Source: Chitinophaga sancti
Lineage (GTDB): Bacteria > Bacteroidota > Bacteroidia > Chitinophagales > Chitinophagaceae
Length of the DNA: 64,000 nt
Assembly (NCBI RefSeq): GCF_034087045.1
Contig: NZ_CP139247.1
Span: forward strand, 3,188,001 to 3,252,000
Direction of reading: 5' to 3'
Numbering within the stretch: the first letter of the stretch is position 1; each line of letters begins with the position of its first letter. Both the position numbers and the translations under genes were made by a program. The notes beneath the pieces were generated by a model. The model had not been told where the DNA came from, did no database searches, and saw only the letters and a list, made by a program, of their open reading frames with translations. This document shows, piece after piece, positions 26,369 through 36,200 of the stretch.

Positions 26369-27433
26369 ATGTCATTTATTTCGAATGTATTAGCTCCTCC
26401 CGGATACGGGTGGAGAACCAGCGATGGTGCACTGGTAAAACCTACGTCAAAGCAACTATTCACCGAGTTTTTTAGCAGGATCAACATTTTTGCTTCAAGA
26501 AAAAACTGGTTACCATTCTTTTCATGGTTCAGCACTTTAGGTCTTGCTCCGTTCTTTTTCTTATTTGTCTGGAAAGAGATACACGACTTTAATTTTTGGT
26601 ATTTGCTGGTTGCTTTTGTGTATGGAATGATTTTCATGGGCACGCATGGCACTATCTGGTATCATCGCTATGGCACACATCAGGCGTATACTTTTAGTAA
26701 TAAGTTCTGGCGGTTTTTTACTCAAAACCTCGTATTTAAACTGATACCGGAAGAGCTGTATATCGTATCTCATCATGTGCATCATGCACTGTCTGATGAG
26801 CCGGGAGATCCTTATAATGCAGAGGCAGGTTTTTTATATTGCTTTCTGGCAGATGCCAATCATCAGCCTATTGCGAAAGATCTCAGTGAGGAGGATTATT
26901 ATAAAGCTGCAGCAATGTTGAGTCATACCGGTGTGAAAGCGAATGATTATGTTACTTATCAGAAGTGGGGTTCAATTGCGCATCCTTTGAATGCGGTATT
27001 ATCTACTTTGGGTAACCTGGCTTTCTGGTTAACAATATTTTATTTTATAGGTGGTGTATACCTGGTGGTGTCCATTATGGCTGGTGCTTTTGTGTGGGGA
27101 GTGGGTGTGAGAACTTTTAATTATGAAGGCCATGCGAAAGGTGAAACGAAGCATGTATCCGGGTTTGATTTCAATCATAAAGATAAATCTATCAATCAGT
27201 GGTGGCCTGGTATTGTGGCTGGTGAATGGCATAATAATCACCATCTATATCCTGCCAGTGCAAGATCAGGCTTTCTGACAGGACAGGTAGATTTTGCCTG
27301 GTATTATATCAGGACGTTAAAGTTTATTGGTGGAGTGAGTTCATGCAGGGATGCTAAAAAGCAATTCCTGGAAAACCACAGGAAACCATACCTGGAACAA
27401 CAACAAATAAAAGAAAGTGTACCCATAGTATAG
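26369..27433 (+). CDS. Membrane fatty acid desaturase (acyl-CoA desaturase type)
   Basis: A 354-residue membrane enzyme with the three histidine boxes that bind the di-iron centre: GTIWYHRYGTHQ (H-x4-H), HHVHHALSDEPGDPYN (HxxHH) and GEWHNNHHLYPASARSG (HNNHH). Hydrophobic helices lie around 60-90 and 205-245. It introduces a cis double bond into acyl chains. It could serve membrane lipid tuning or, given the two enzymes downstream, a secondary product. A terminator separates it from them. Confidence 0.88.
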   Translation: MSFISNVLAPPGYGWRTSDGALVKPTSKQLFTEFFSRINIFASRKNWLPFFSWFSTLGLAPFFFLFVWKEIHDFNFWYLLVAFVYGMIFMGTHGTIWYHRYGTHQAYTFSNKFWRFFTQNLVFKLIPEELYIVSHHVHHALSDEPGDPYNAEAGFLYCFLADANHQPIAKDLSEEDYYKAAAMLSHTGVKANDYVTYQKWGSIAHPLNAVLSTLGNLAFWLTIFYFIGGVYLVVSIMAGAFVWGVGVRTFNYEGHAKGETKHVSGFDFNHKDKSINQWWPGIVAGEWHNNHHLYPASARSGFLTGQVDFAWYYIRTLKFIGGVSSCRDAKKQFLENHRKPYLEQQQIKESVPIV

Positions 27434-27448
27434 TCATATAATTAATTT

Positions 27449-27488
27449 AAAACAACACCCGCTCATCGAGTGGGTGTTGTTTTTTATA
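27449..27488 (+). terminator. Terminator of the desaturase gene
   Basis: AACAACACCC-GCTC and GAG-TGGGTGTTGTT pair around a 3-nt loop with one G-T wobble, followed by TTTTTT. Confidence 0.85.
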
Positions 27489-27639
27489 TACCTACCGAAT
27501 TTTTTCAACCAGCCCTAAACAATCGGAAGTGAACAGTTGTTATTTCAGCAGTTAGAATGCCATTACCCTATTATTTGTAATACCAAAAAAAAATTCCACA
27601 ACAAGAGCCCTAAAGAACCAAACTCCAAAATTCCATCAT

Positions 27640-29613
27640 ATGACAACACAACAAATGGCTCAGGCTGCGCGCCAGGCCAGTGAAGATGTAATCGAACAAG
27701 CGTTCGACCAGACCACACGCTGGACACGTGATTATGTATTCGATATCCTGAAAGATCTGGGTATCCATTACATTTTCGGTGTACCGGGCACCAATGAAAT
27801 CCCAATTATTGATGGTACTTCTTACCCGGAGAATGATGTGCGCTATATTGAGTGTCTTCATGAAAACATTGCCATTGGTGCGGCAATGGGATCCGCCCGG
27901 ATGACAGGTAAACCAGGTGTACTGGTTGTTCACGTTACACCGGGTATTGCCCATAGCATAGGCAATCTGTTCAATGCTTACCGTTCTCAGGTGCCACTGG
28001 TGATCCTTTGTTGCCAGCAACAAAATGAACTGGTCACCCAGGAACCTTTACTGGCATCTAACCTGGTAGACCTTGCCAGGCAGTACACAAAATGGGCGCA
28101 TGAAGTGCGTACCCCTGATGAAATTCCATTAGTATTACAACGTGCTTTTAAAGAAGCCATGGCACCGCCTAATGGGCCTGTGTTCGTATCTATTCCATGG
28201 GACTTTACCATGGTGGCTATTGGAGATGAAGATAAGGTGAAAGGTGTGACCCGTATTTCCCCACATTTTACTGGAGATGATGCGGCGATCAAACAGGCTG
28301 CAGGTATTCTCACAGCAGCTAAAAATCCTGTGATAGTAGCAGGCGATGCAGTTGGTTATGCTGATGCCTGGACAGAATTGCAGGAACTGGCTGAACTGCT
28401 GGGAGCACCTGTCGTATTGCAATGTTTTAGCAGTGTGGCTAATTTTCCTAATAATGATTATCACTGGCAGGGAGAACTGCCCGGTAGTCAGGCGGGTATA
28501 CAGGGTGTGTTCAAAGATCATGATGTGGCATTCCTGGTTGGATTTGGGGCACAGGCACAGCTGGCGGTATATAAATATTCCGACGGACCATTATTCCCTC
28601 CTGAACTGAAACAGGTATACCTGACCAACAATACGTGGGATATAGCGAAGAACTATTACGGAGAATCAGCGATTTTCGGTGATATTAAAGCAACACTGCC
28701 TATCCTGAATGGTTATATTAAACCAACTCCTCCCGCAGGTGCTGCAGCCAGAAATGAACGGATGCGGTTGTTGTCCGTAAAAAGAACGGCAGACTGGGAT
28801 AAATATTTGCTGGAAGCGATGGAGCAGGAAGATATATGGTCTGTAGTAATCGCTAAAGCATTGAAAGAGGAAATTGAAGAAAGGAAACTGGTGGATAACT
28901 TCGTATATGTGCATGAAGCTGTATCCGATGGTGCTCCTTTTCAATATTATCTGCCATTCAGTACCAATGGTGCAAAACCAGTAAGCTATTACTGTGTAGC
29001 CGGAGGTTCATTAGGCTGGTCAATGCCGGCATCCCTGGGCATTAAACTGGAAAATGCCTCCTCACAGGGTACGGGTACAAAACTGGTGATCAATGCAGTG
29101 GGAGATGGTTCCTCGCTATTCTATCCACAGACCTTCTGGACAGCTGCACATGAGCAACTACCTATTCTGTATATCATTACAAACAACCAGGAGTATCATA
29201 CCCTGCAACTGGGTTTACAACAGGTAGTGGGTGCTTATGGCAGTGCACCCGGTTATGGCTGGAAACCCAAAACGATGGACCCTCCATACCTGCGTCTCGA
29301 AAGGCCCAAACTTGATTTCGTATCACTGGCCAAAGCATTTGGCGGTGAGAACGGAGAAGTCGTGAAAACGCCGGGAGCAGTGAAAGACGCGATCAGAAGA
29401 GGCATTGAGCATGTGCTCACGCAAACCACTTCTTATATACTGGATATGAGAATAGCTGGCAATACACCAACAGCTCCCACTACATCAGATACAATCACCG
29501 CATATTACAGCAATCAACCGGTATTGGATTATTTCCACCAGGATACGGTAAAAGCAAAACTGTTGTCTGCAGGTAATGCACATTTACCATCCAACATTCC
29601 TTCAATCTTCTAA
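27640..29613 (+). CDS. Thiamine diphosphate-dependent decarboxylase (benzoylformate decarboxylase/acetolactate synthase family)
   Basis: The 657-residue enzyme shows the three ThDP domains: an N-terminal domain with the catalytic Glu (ECLHENIAIG, E75), a central domain (about 210-360) and a C-terminal ThDP/Mg domain with the GDGS motif (488-491) ending at TNNQEY (N515). FGVPGTNEIPI and HVTPGIAHSIGN match 2-keto-acid decarboxylases. It is about 100 residues longer than usual because of extra N- and C-terminal segments and a long linker before the ThDP domain. It probably decarboxylates an aryl or branched 2-keto acid. The amine oxidase gene starts 13 nt later. Confidence 0.85.
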   Translation: MTTQQMAQAARQASEDVIEQAFDQTTRWTRDYVFDILKDLGIHYIFGVPGTNEIPIIDGTSYPENDVRYIECLHENIAIGAAMGSARMTGKPGVLVVHVTPGIAHSIGNLFNAYRSQVPLVILCCQQQNELVTQEPLLASNLVDLARQYTKWAHEVRTPDEIPLVLQRAFKEAMAPPNGPVFVSIPWDFTMVAIGDEDKVKGVTRISPHFTGDDAAIKQAAGILTAAKNPVIVAGDAVGYADAWTELQELAELLGAPVVLQCFSSVANFPNNDYHWQGELPGSQAGIQGVFKDHDVAFLVGFGAQAQLAVYKYSDGPLFPPELKQVYLTNNTWDIAKNYYGESAIFGDIKATLPILNGYIKPTPPAGAAARNERMRLLSVKRTADWDKYLLEAMEQEDIWSVVIAKALKEEIEERKLVDNFVYVHEAVSDGAPFQYYLPFSTNGAKPVSYYCVAGGSLGWSMPASLGIKLENASSQGTGTKLVINAVGDGSSLFYPQTFWTAAHEQLPILYIITNNQEYHTLQLGLQQVVGAYGSAPGYGWKPKTMDPPYLRLERPKLDFVSLAKAFGGENGEVVKTPGAVKDAIRRGIEHVLTQTTSYILDMRIAGNTPTAPTTSDTITAYYSNQPVLDYFHQDTVKAKLLSAGNAHLPSNIPSIF

Positions 29614-29626
29614 AACCATTAACCTT

Positions 29627-31297
29627 ATGGCAAACGAACAAATCGATATCGCTATCGTAGGTGGCGGTGTTTCCGGAGTATATAGCGCCTGGAAACTGAA
29701 AAAGCAATTCCCGGATCAGAAGATCGTTGTATTCGAAGGCAGCGATCATATAGGAGGACGTTTACTGTCAGTGAAACCACCTGAAATACCTAACATGACA
29801 GCAGAACTGGGTGGTATGCGCATCCTGGAAAATACCCAGCACCTGATCGTAAACCTGATTGATACCCTCAATGGAGAATTACCACCTGCGGAAAAGATCA
29901 CACTCTATGATTTTCCTGTAGATGAACCTCAGAACCTGGCATACCTGCGCGGTGAATACCTGCGTTTGGTTGACTTTGTAACAAGGCCGGATAAAGTACC
30001 TTACAATATGTCATTCCTGGAAAAGGGGAATGGCCCGGGTACAATCATAGTGAACGCCATTGAACAGATAGTACCAGGTATTACTAATCCGGATCTGAAG
30101 GAAGAAGAACGTCGTGAAATGACAAAGGACGCGTATTTTGATGGAGTACCTTTATACCAATGGGGTTTCTGGAACCTGCTGTACAGGGTGATCAGCAGTG
30201 AAGGTTACCAGTTCAGTATGGATGCTGGTGGTTATGATTCTACACTGGTGAACTGGAATGCAAGTGATGCTATTCCGTGGTACCTGTCAGACTTTGGTAT
30301 GACGCCAAAATACAAAGGCTTTACCAATGGTTTCCAACAGGTGCCAATTGCCCTGGCAGAGCTGTTTGAAAAAGATAAAGGAGAAGTACGCCTGGAACGA
30401 CAACTCCGTGGATTTGAATATACAAACGGACAGTTTACACTGAATTTTAATGATGGACAAACTATTACTGCCGGGAAACTGATACTGGCTATGCCGCGCC
30501 GTGCGCTTGATCTGCTACAGCCAGAAAGTCCACTGTTACAACAGATCCAGCCATTGATTAAAAGTGTGACACCAAGACCACTGTTTAAACTCTTCACTAC
30601 TTATGCAAATCCATGGTGGAGAATAGCTGGATTTACCGATGCGAGTGGTAAATTCGTTCCGGTACAATCAGGTCGTTCCGTAACTGACCTGCCAGTAAGA
30701 CAAACATACTACTGGCCAAACAGCGATGGAACGCCATCCGTGAATGGCAGAGCAATGTTGCTGGCTAGTTATGATGATGGTAATAATATTGGCTTCTGGG
30801 ATGGATTAAGACCTCAGCGGTCTGAAGGCTGGAAGGCTGGCCGTTCGCATTCAAAGGTGGCAGATCCATTTATCGGGGATGATGATAAAAATGAAAAGTC
30901 TGCATTACCCGCACAAGGGCGGCTGAATCAGACATGGGATGAATACCAGGCGCCTCGTCGTATGGTGGATGAAGTAGCACGTCAGTTGCAACAGATGCAT
31001 GGATTGGATTATACGCCACTGGTAAAGAGTGCTGCTTTCCGTGATTGGGGTGAAGATCCGTATGGTGGTGGATGGAATAGCTGGAATATCGGCGTGAAGA
31101 GCTGGGAGGTAAGAGACCAGATTACAAATCCGATAGCTGGCACACCATTGTACATTTGTGGAGAAGCGTATTCTGATGCACAGGGATGGGTGGAAGGAGC
31201 TTTGCAGACAGCAGAGATTATGTTAGGGAAATTTTTGCAGGCCCCAGTGGTAAATACTAAGCAAACGAGCCAGGTAAGCCAACTGCAACCGGGCTGA
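29627..31297 (+). CDS. Flavin monoamine oxidase / L-amino-acid oxidase family protein
   Basis: Starting at ATG 29627 (13 nt after the decarboxylase stop), the 556-residue protein has an FAD-binding start (IAIVGGGVSGVYSAWKLKK), EGSDHIGGRLLSV, a TAELGGMRI segment and a C-terminal CGEAYSDAQGWVEGALQTAE, hallmarks of the amine-oxidase superfamily. It is likely to oxidise an amino acid to the imino or 2-keto acid with release of hydrogen peroxide, supplying the adjacent ThDP decarboxylase. Tryptophan monooxygenase-like chemistry is an alternative. Confidence 0.85.
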   Translation: MANEQIDIAIVGGGVSGVYSAWKLKKQFPDQKIVVFEGSDHIGGRLLSVKPPEIPNMTAELGGMRILENTQHLIVNLIDTLNGELPPAEKITLYDFPVDEPQNLAYLRGEYLRLVDFVTRPDKVPYNMSFLEKGNGPGTIIVNAIEQIVPGITNPDLKEEERREMTKDAYFDGVPLYQWGFWNLLYRVISSEGYQFSMDAGGYDSTLVNWNASDAIPWYLSDFGMTPKYKGFTNGFQQVPIALAELFEKDKGEVRLERQLRGFEYTNGQFTLNFNDGQTITAGKLILAMPRRALDLLQPESPLLQQIQPLIKSVTPRPLFKLFTTYANPWWRIAGFTDASGKFVPVQSGRSVTDLPVRQTYYWPNSDGTPSVNGRAMLLASYDDGNNIGFWDGLRPQRSEGWKAGRSHSKVADPFIGDDDKNEKSALPAQGRLNQTWDEYQAPRRMVDEVARQLQQMHGLDYTPLVKSAAFRDWGEDPYGGGWNSWNIGVKSWEVRDQITNPIAGTPLYICGEAYSDAQGWVEGALQTAEIMLGKFLQAPVVNTKQTSQVSQLQPG

Positions 31298-31312
31298 TAA
31301 AGGATTATATAG

Positions 31313-31355
31313 TAACGGCAAAGCAGGTGTTCATCTGCTTTGCCGTTATTTTTTT
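31313..31355 (+). terminator. Strong terminator of the decarboxylase/oxidase operon
   Basis: TAACGGCAAAGCAG (31313-31326) pairs perfectly with CTGCTTTGCCGTTA (31335-31348) around an 8-nt loop and is followed by seven T. Confidence 0.9.
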
Positions 31356-31370
31356 ATTTATTAAGCCGTA

Positions 31371-33134
31371 TTAATAGCTCCCAAAAGCTTTATCAATCAA
31401 CAGATCTATCCACCTGTTCACCTGCGCCTGACTATATTCACCAGAACATTGTAAATGATCTACTATCATTGCATCCGGCATTATCTTCAATAAGCCTATA
31501 GTATGCTCAGCATTTTCAGATAAAAAGACAAGTAACTGACTCTTATTCTGCACACAAATATCAGCAAGATTCATCAGATCCAAATTGTGCTTTCTAAAAT
31601 TCGTATTGTGTGCAATAGTACTGATCACTACCCATGGCTTATATCGTTCAGTCATTTCCCTGACCATCATGTAATCTATTGGATCTGGCCCCTGCACTGA
31701 AACCATCTGATAAGGTATTGCTCTCGATCTGCAACAGGTAGCAATGGCATTTGATATATCATTATCCGCATCAATTATTAGAACAGGTGCTACCGGCTCA
31801 TCATCCATATCATCATCGAAACCGGAAAGCACCAGTTCGGATTGATATTGTAATAAAAACCGGTCTGCTCTTTTCCAGAAACCAGGCTTATTCAGTAATG
31901 GCATATCATAATTATGCCCATTAATAAGGCCTTTCACCATCGTACTTAAGGCCGTAGGTCTAAGGGTATTATTGCTTATATCAAAAACGCCTGATTCATA
32001 AAAATGATCATTCCGGGTCACAAGGCTATTCCAGTCAAATGAACCTAAAAGTGACCATACAGTGATTGCCTTTATGTCTATACCTTCAGTATATAATTGC
32101 TGTGCAGTTTGCCAGCATTCTTTTAACCAGCGTAACTGTTCTTCTCTATGGCCTCCCAGGTGTACCTCCGTTACCGCAATTGGTAGCCCATATCTGCTCC
32201 ACACCTCGTTTAATAATGAGTAGAGCTGGCAGGATTCGATATCGGGCACCCTTAAAGCTTCCACATCTGCATAGCGCTGGTAGGAGTTACCACCATGAAA
32301 GTGATCCGGATATAGACTAAGATTTTCATCCAGAAACCTGTTGCTGGTAAGGTAATGATTGATCCCTATTATTTCCGGCAGGCATATGTTTTCAGTGAAC
32401 CAGGTTAAAGTGTCCGGGGAAATATTATAAGATAAAAGTTCATCCCACATAGGATGGCTTTCGTTTACTTTTCCGCATAACAGATCAAAGCTCAGCCATC
32501 GTCTTTCATTTTCAAACGCTGCCTGATAGGCGAGCATGGGGGTGCTATAAATTTTGCAGAGATCTTCTGTTTGCACCAATTTTGCATCAGGTATTTTTCT
32601 CCTGATGGCCTGCATGGAAAGGACAATGGCCTTACATTGGTTGATCAATGTGGTGGAAAATATATAATTATCATGCCCATGAGGATACCAGTGACCATAC
32701 AAACCACTAAATCTTGCTGTAGTCAAAGGTTCATTAACTGGTGTGTAATATTTAATCCACGGATACCTTGCTGCAAAGGCAGTTGCATATGCAGCAAGTT
32801 TAACCGGAAATTCAGGGTCTGTAAGATCTGAGTGTATTGGGCCACTGCCATGATGCACGAACCCGATGATAGGACAAATTCCTAATTGACGCAATCTGTT
32901 CAGGCGTTCATCTGCCCAGCTCCAGTCGGCATCTTCCAGTTTACCCGGGGCTATCTGCTCCCATAAAATAGGATACCTGATTGTTTTAATACCTAATGCT
33001 GCAAATTTATCCAGGTCATCCAGTCTTTTTAAATGGCCACTTTTCTCCAGTTGTTGATGATAGACATTTCCGATACGATTGATAGTACATTCAATTCCGG
33101 CCCATATTTCCGGACCTGTATTATTTTGTTTCAT
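31371..33134 (-). CDS. GH1-like protein fused to a degraded RmlD-like domain
   Basis: Residues 8-410 resemble family 1 glycosidases, with the acid/base motif TPVNEP (E135) and a nucleophile-type IAVTEVH (E323). Residues about 445-587 (VAPVLIIDADNDISNAIATC onward) look like the C-terminal dTDP-4-dehydrorhamnose reductase-like domain found in related fusions, but the glycine-rich nucleotide turn is absent, so it probably cannot bind NAD. It is last in an operon with a glycosyltransferase and UDP-galactopyranose mutase, 8 nt after the latter. It may process or transfer a galactofuranose-containing glycan. Confidence 0.75.
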   Translation of the reverse strand: MKQNNTGPEIWAGIECTINRIGNVYHQQLEKSGHLKRLDDLDKFAALGIKTIRYPILWEQIAPGKLEDADWSWADERLNRLRQLGICPIIGFVHHGSGPIHSDLTDPEFPVKLAAYATAFAARYPWIKYYTPVNEPLTTARFSGLYGHWYPHGHDNYIFSTTLINQCKAIVLSMQAIRRKIPDAKLVQTEDLCKIYSTPMLAYQAAFENERRWLSFDLLCGKVNESHPMWDELLSYNISPDTLTWFTENICLPEIIGINHYLTSNRFLDENLSLYPDHFHGGNSYQRYADVEALRVPDIESCQLYSLLNEVWSRYGLPIAVTEVHLGGHREEQLRWLKECWQTAQQLYTEGIDIKAITVWSLLGSFDWNSLVTRNDHFYESGVFDISNNTLRPTALSTMVKGLINGHNYDMPLLNKPGFWKRADRFLLQYQSELVLSGFDDDMDDEPVAPVLIIDADNDISNAIATCCRSRAIPYQMVSVQGPDPIDYMMVREMTERYKPWVVISTIAHNTNFRKHNLDLMNLADICVQNKSQLLVFLSENAEHTIGLLKIMPDAMIVDHLQCSGEYSQAQVNRWIDLLIDKAFGSY

Positions 33135-33142
33135 TATCTGGT

Positions 33143-34273
33143 TTATGGTAATGTCTCTGCAATCGCCTCCCTTATCAGAGAATCATTGGTGATAAGCTTT
33201 TTGTAAAGTGTGAGGGCCTGTGCTACTACCTGATCCATATTGTAATAACGGTATGTTCCTAATCTGCCGGCAAAATGTACATCCGGAATTTCTTTGGCCA
33301 GCGCTGCATACTTACGATATAGTTCCTGGTTTTCTGATTTTGGAACAGGGTAAAAAGGATCTCCATCCCAGCAGGGATATTCGTAAGTAATAGAAGTTTG
33401 GGCATGAACCTGGCCTGTTAGATGTTTGTACTCGGTGATACGTGTATATTCCTGTTCATTTGGATAGTTTACGACTGCTACACTTTGCATAGCTGGCTGA
33501 TCCAGTGTCTGATGTTTAAACTTTAATGAACGATATGGCAGCTTACCATAGCAATAATCGAAGTATTCGTCAATAGGTCCTGTAAAGATCAGCTGTTTAT
33601 ATACAATCGCATCCTTGATATCATGATAGTCGGTTTGTAACATGATATTGATATTAGGATGGGTCAGCATATTTTCAAACATACGGGTGTAACCATGTAA
33701 TGGCATTACCTGGAACGAGTCTGAAAAATATCTATCGTCCCGGTCTGTGCGAACGGGAATCCGGGAAGTTACCATGGCACTTAATTCCGAAGGATCGGCA
33801 TCCCACTGCTTGCGGGTATATCCACGGAAAAATTTCTCATACAGATCCCGTCCGATCTTGCTCACTATCACATCTTCGGAGGTATTAATGATGTCAACAT
33901 CTTCTGCTTTTTCAGCGAAGTAGGTGACAAGTTCTTCACTGGTGAGGTTGAGATTATATAGTCGGTTTACAGTATCCAGATTAATGGGCATAGGTAGCAA
34001 CTGGCCATCTACAGCCGATAAGACCCTGTGTTCATAACTCCGCCATTTTGTAAAATCGGATAAATATTTAAATATTTCCGGGGAATTAGTATGGAAAATA
34101 TGAGGTCCGTATTTATGAATAAGTATACCTGCATCGTCGTAAAAATCATATGCATTCCCGCCTATATGATTGCGTTTATCGATCAATAAAACTTTCTTAT
34201 TACCATCATTAGCGAGTCTTTCAGCAAGTACACTTCCTGCAAAACCGGCACCGATTATCACATAATCATACAT
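33143..34273 (-). CDS. glf: UDP-galactopyranose mutase
   Basis: The 376-residue flavoenzyme begins MYDYVIIGAGFAGSVLAERL and contains KRNHIGGNAYDFYDDAGI, HKYGPHIFHTNSPEIF and FFRGYTRKQWDADPSELS, which are signature segments of Glf. It converts UDP-galactopyranose to UDP-galactofuranose, the donor for galactofuranose polymers. It overlaps the upstream glycosyltransferase by 8 nt, so coupling is likely. Confidence 0.93.
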   Translation of the reverse strand: MYDYVIIGAGFAGSVLAERLANDGNKKVLLIDKRNHIGGNAYDFYDDAGILIHKYGPHIFHTNSPEIFKYLSDFTKWRSYEHRVLSAVDGQLLPMPINLDTVNRLYNLNLTSEELVTYFAEKAEDVDIINTSEDVIVSKIGRDLYEKFFRGYTRKQWDADPSELSAMVTSRIPVRTDRDDRYFSDSFQVMPLHGYTRMFENMLTHPNINIMLQTDYHDIKDAIVYKQLIFTGPIDEYFDYCYGKLPYRSLKFKHQTLDQPAMQSVAVVNYPNEQEYTRITEYKHLTGQVHAQTSITYEYPCWDGDPFYPVPKSENQELYRKYAALAKEIPDVHFAGRLGTYRYYNMDQVVAQALTLYKKLITNDSLIREAIAETLP

Positions 34274-35432
34274 ATATTTTAGTGTTTTTAGAATGAGCCT
34301 CTTGATTACCTTTAACTAAGTCGATGCCAATCAGTGTGGCCATTTTTTGCCAGGTAAGATCCCATGAATTGGCTGCCAGATTTGCATCAACAGCTTTTTT
34401 CCATTTATGATTGTTCTGGTTGTCCATAGCTTTTTGAATGGCTACTATAAAAGTTTCTGCACTGGTCGCTATCTGTACAAGGTCTTTTACTCCATATGCT
34501 TTAACTACGTCTGCAATTGGGGTAGATACAACTGGTTTGCCTGCTGCCAGGTACTCAGGCGTTTTCGTAGGACTTATGAACCGGGTTGATTCATTGAGTG
34601 CGAATAAGATTAATGCTACTTCCCAGTTGCTAATATAGGTTGGGAGCTGATCGTAAGTCTTCAGGCCCAGGTAGTGAATATTTGCATTATTGGGTAATGA
34701 AGCCGGATCGATTTTAACTATTGGTCCCAGCATAATAAAATGCCAGTTTGGTCTTTTATTAGCCATTTTCTTTAATAGGGCGATATCAAATCTTTCATCT
34801 ATGACACCGAAGAAGCCCATTCTTGGAAATGGGATATCACGCTGATCTTCTGGATCCGGAAGGGAAGCCCGTGCTGATGAAAAGTGCTGAAAGTCAATGC
34901 TACTTGGAAATAGAAACACAGAATCATGCTGATTACGTTTGATCTGGAAAAGACTATCTCCGCCAGTAAATACCATGTCGCACCGATTTAGTAATTCATG
35001 TTCCCGTTGTTTTAGCTCCGGTGGTGAAAACTTAAAAGCCGACAATTCATCCATGCAATCAAAAATCATTTTTTCAGGTTGCAGGTTACGGCTATAATTC
35101 ATGGCCATAGGAGTATAATACCAACTAATAAATCTGGTTATCTGGTATGTTTCCATTAATTGCTCAATGAGTCCTGTGATGATATTTTTCTCTTCTTTGA
35201 TTAAGTCTTCAGATAAATGTGGCGTGACAATCCAGAGATTTTCATCAATGTTATTCACCTGGAGAAAAGGAATCTCTACGGTATCGATAACATATTCTTC
35301 TACATAAAAGACGCGCATATATCCGGTAAATCTCGTCATTAGATGTTGTGGCCGCTGAAATACGAAATTCCAGCGTAAATGTGAAAAGCATATTAAGTCA
35401 GCCTTTGGCTGTCTATTTGGTAAATTATCCAT
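34266..35432 (-). CDS. Glycosyltransferase (GT-B fold, family 4-like)
   Basis: A 388-residue GT-B protein. It begins DLICFSHLRWNFVFQRPQHLM, typical of glycosyltransferases placed beside UDP-galactopyranose mutase genes. The C-terminal half carries ISPTKTPEYLAAGKPVVSTPI, the donor-binding EX7E-like region. It is first in a three-gene operon with glf and the GH1-like fusion, so UDP-galactofuranose is a reasonable donor, though this is inferred from context only. Confidence 0.85.
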   Translation of the reverse strand: MDNLPNRQPKADLICFSHLRWNFVFQRPQHLMTRFTGYMRVFYVEEYVIDTVEIPFLQVNNIDENLWIVTPHLSEDLIKEEKNIITGLIEQLMETYQITRFISWYYTPMAMNYSRNLQPEKMIFDCMDELSAFKFSPPELKQREHELLNRCDMVFTGGDSLFQIKRNQHDSVFLFPSSIDFQHFSSARASLPDPEDQRDIPFPRMGFFGVIDERFDIALLKKMANKRPNWHFIMLGPIVKIDPASLPNNANIHYLGLKTYDQLPTYISNWEVALILFALNESTRFISPTKTPEYLAAGKPVVSTPIADVVKAYGVKDLVQIATSAETFIVAIQKAMDNQNNHKWKKAVDANLAANSWDLTWQKMATLIGIDLVKGNQEAHSKNTKIYV

Positions 35433-36200
35433 ACGTAATTATTTATAATGATAGTGTTCCTGGAGACTCGTGAAGGCGTGAAATAAGAAAAATTATGTTT
35501 TAACACTTACAGAGTTAAAAGGATATAGCCAAAAAATATACCCGGTTTAAGCTGCTGTGATAATTTTAAAGTATTAGATTGACAGGCGTGCATTTACAGG
35601 AAGTGGGAGAAAAAGGCGCAGGACTGATTAAATCCCTGAATTCCCGTTTTGGGCAATAATAACAGCGACATTACTGCGAAATATATCTTTATAAAAATAT
35701 AATTGCTTCCTATTTTATTTGCCAGGTTGTCTATAGGCAGGCTTCTTCACTGACTGGTTCCCCATTATTTTTTGCGTTTGTAATAATGGGGGAACGATAT
35801 TGGGGGCACTATATATAAGTTCACAATAAATTTTATACTTATGTTTTACCAGAAAAAGGACTTTAGACTGCATAGAATGGCATCCCGATCTACAGCCATT
35901 GCTGTTGAGTTGCCTGAAAGGTATAGGGGTAGCATTGGACCATATGCTGACGTAATAAGATATTTTGATAGGGTGTTATTGCCTGCCATCTTTTTGCGGA
36001 TACAGACTATTTGCTCTTCTGCATCGAAAAGGAGCGTTTAATTACTGAGGATATATGCAATTCTTGGTAGAAGAAAAGAGGCTGGATTTATTTCTGGTTT
36101 CTTTTTTTTTATTAGGGATTTATCAGGGCAAAAAAGAAGCCTGTACCATTGTTTGATACAAGCTCCGGGAGTAACGCTATATTAGAAAAAACAATGTTCG
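35433..36200. other. Long intergenic region with a 13-bp hairpin
   Basis: 768 nt with no convincing gene. GTTCCCCATTATT (35757-35769) and AATAATGGGGGAAC (35782-35795) form a near-perfect hairpin with one bulged G, with no T-tract after it. A 66-codon frame at 35841-36041 has no recognisable content. A terminator for the DUF892 gene lies near 36130-36166. Confidence 0.5.
36130..36166 (-). terminator. Terminator of the DUF892 gene
   Basis: Read on the minus strand, AGCTTGTATCA and TGGTACAGGCT pair with two mismatches around a short loop and are followed by TCTTTTTT. Confidence 0.6.

Noticed and set aside
35841..36041. 66-codon ORF in the intergenic region before the DUF892 gene
   Set aside because: No signal, domain or conserved pattern, and no partner genes; kept only as a remark.
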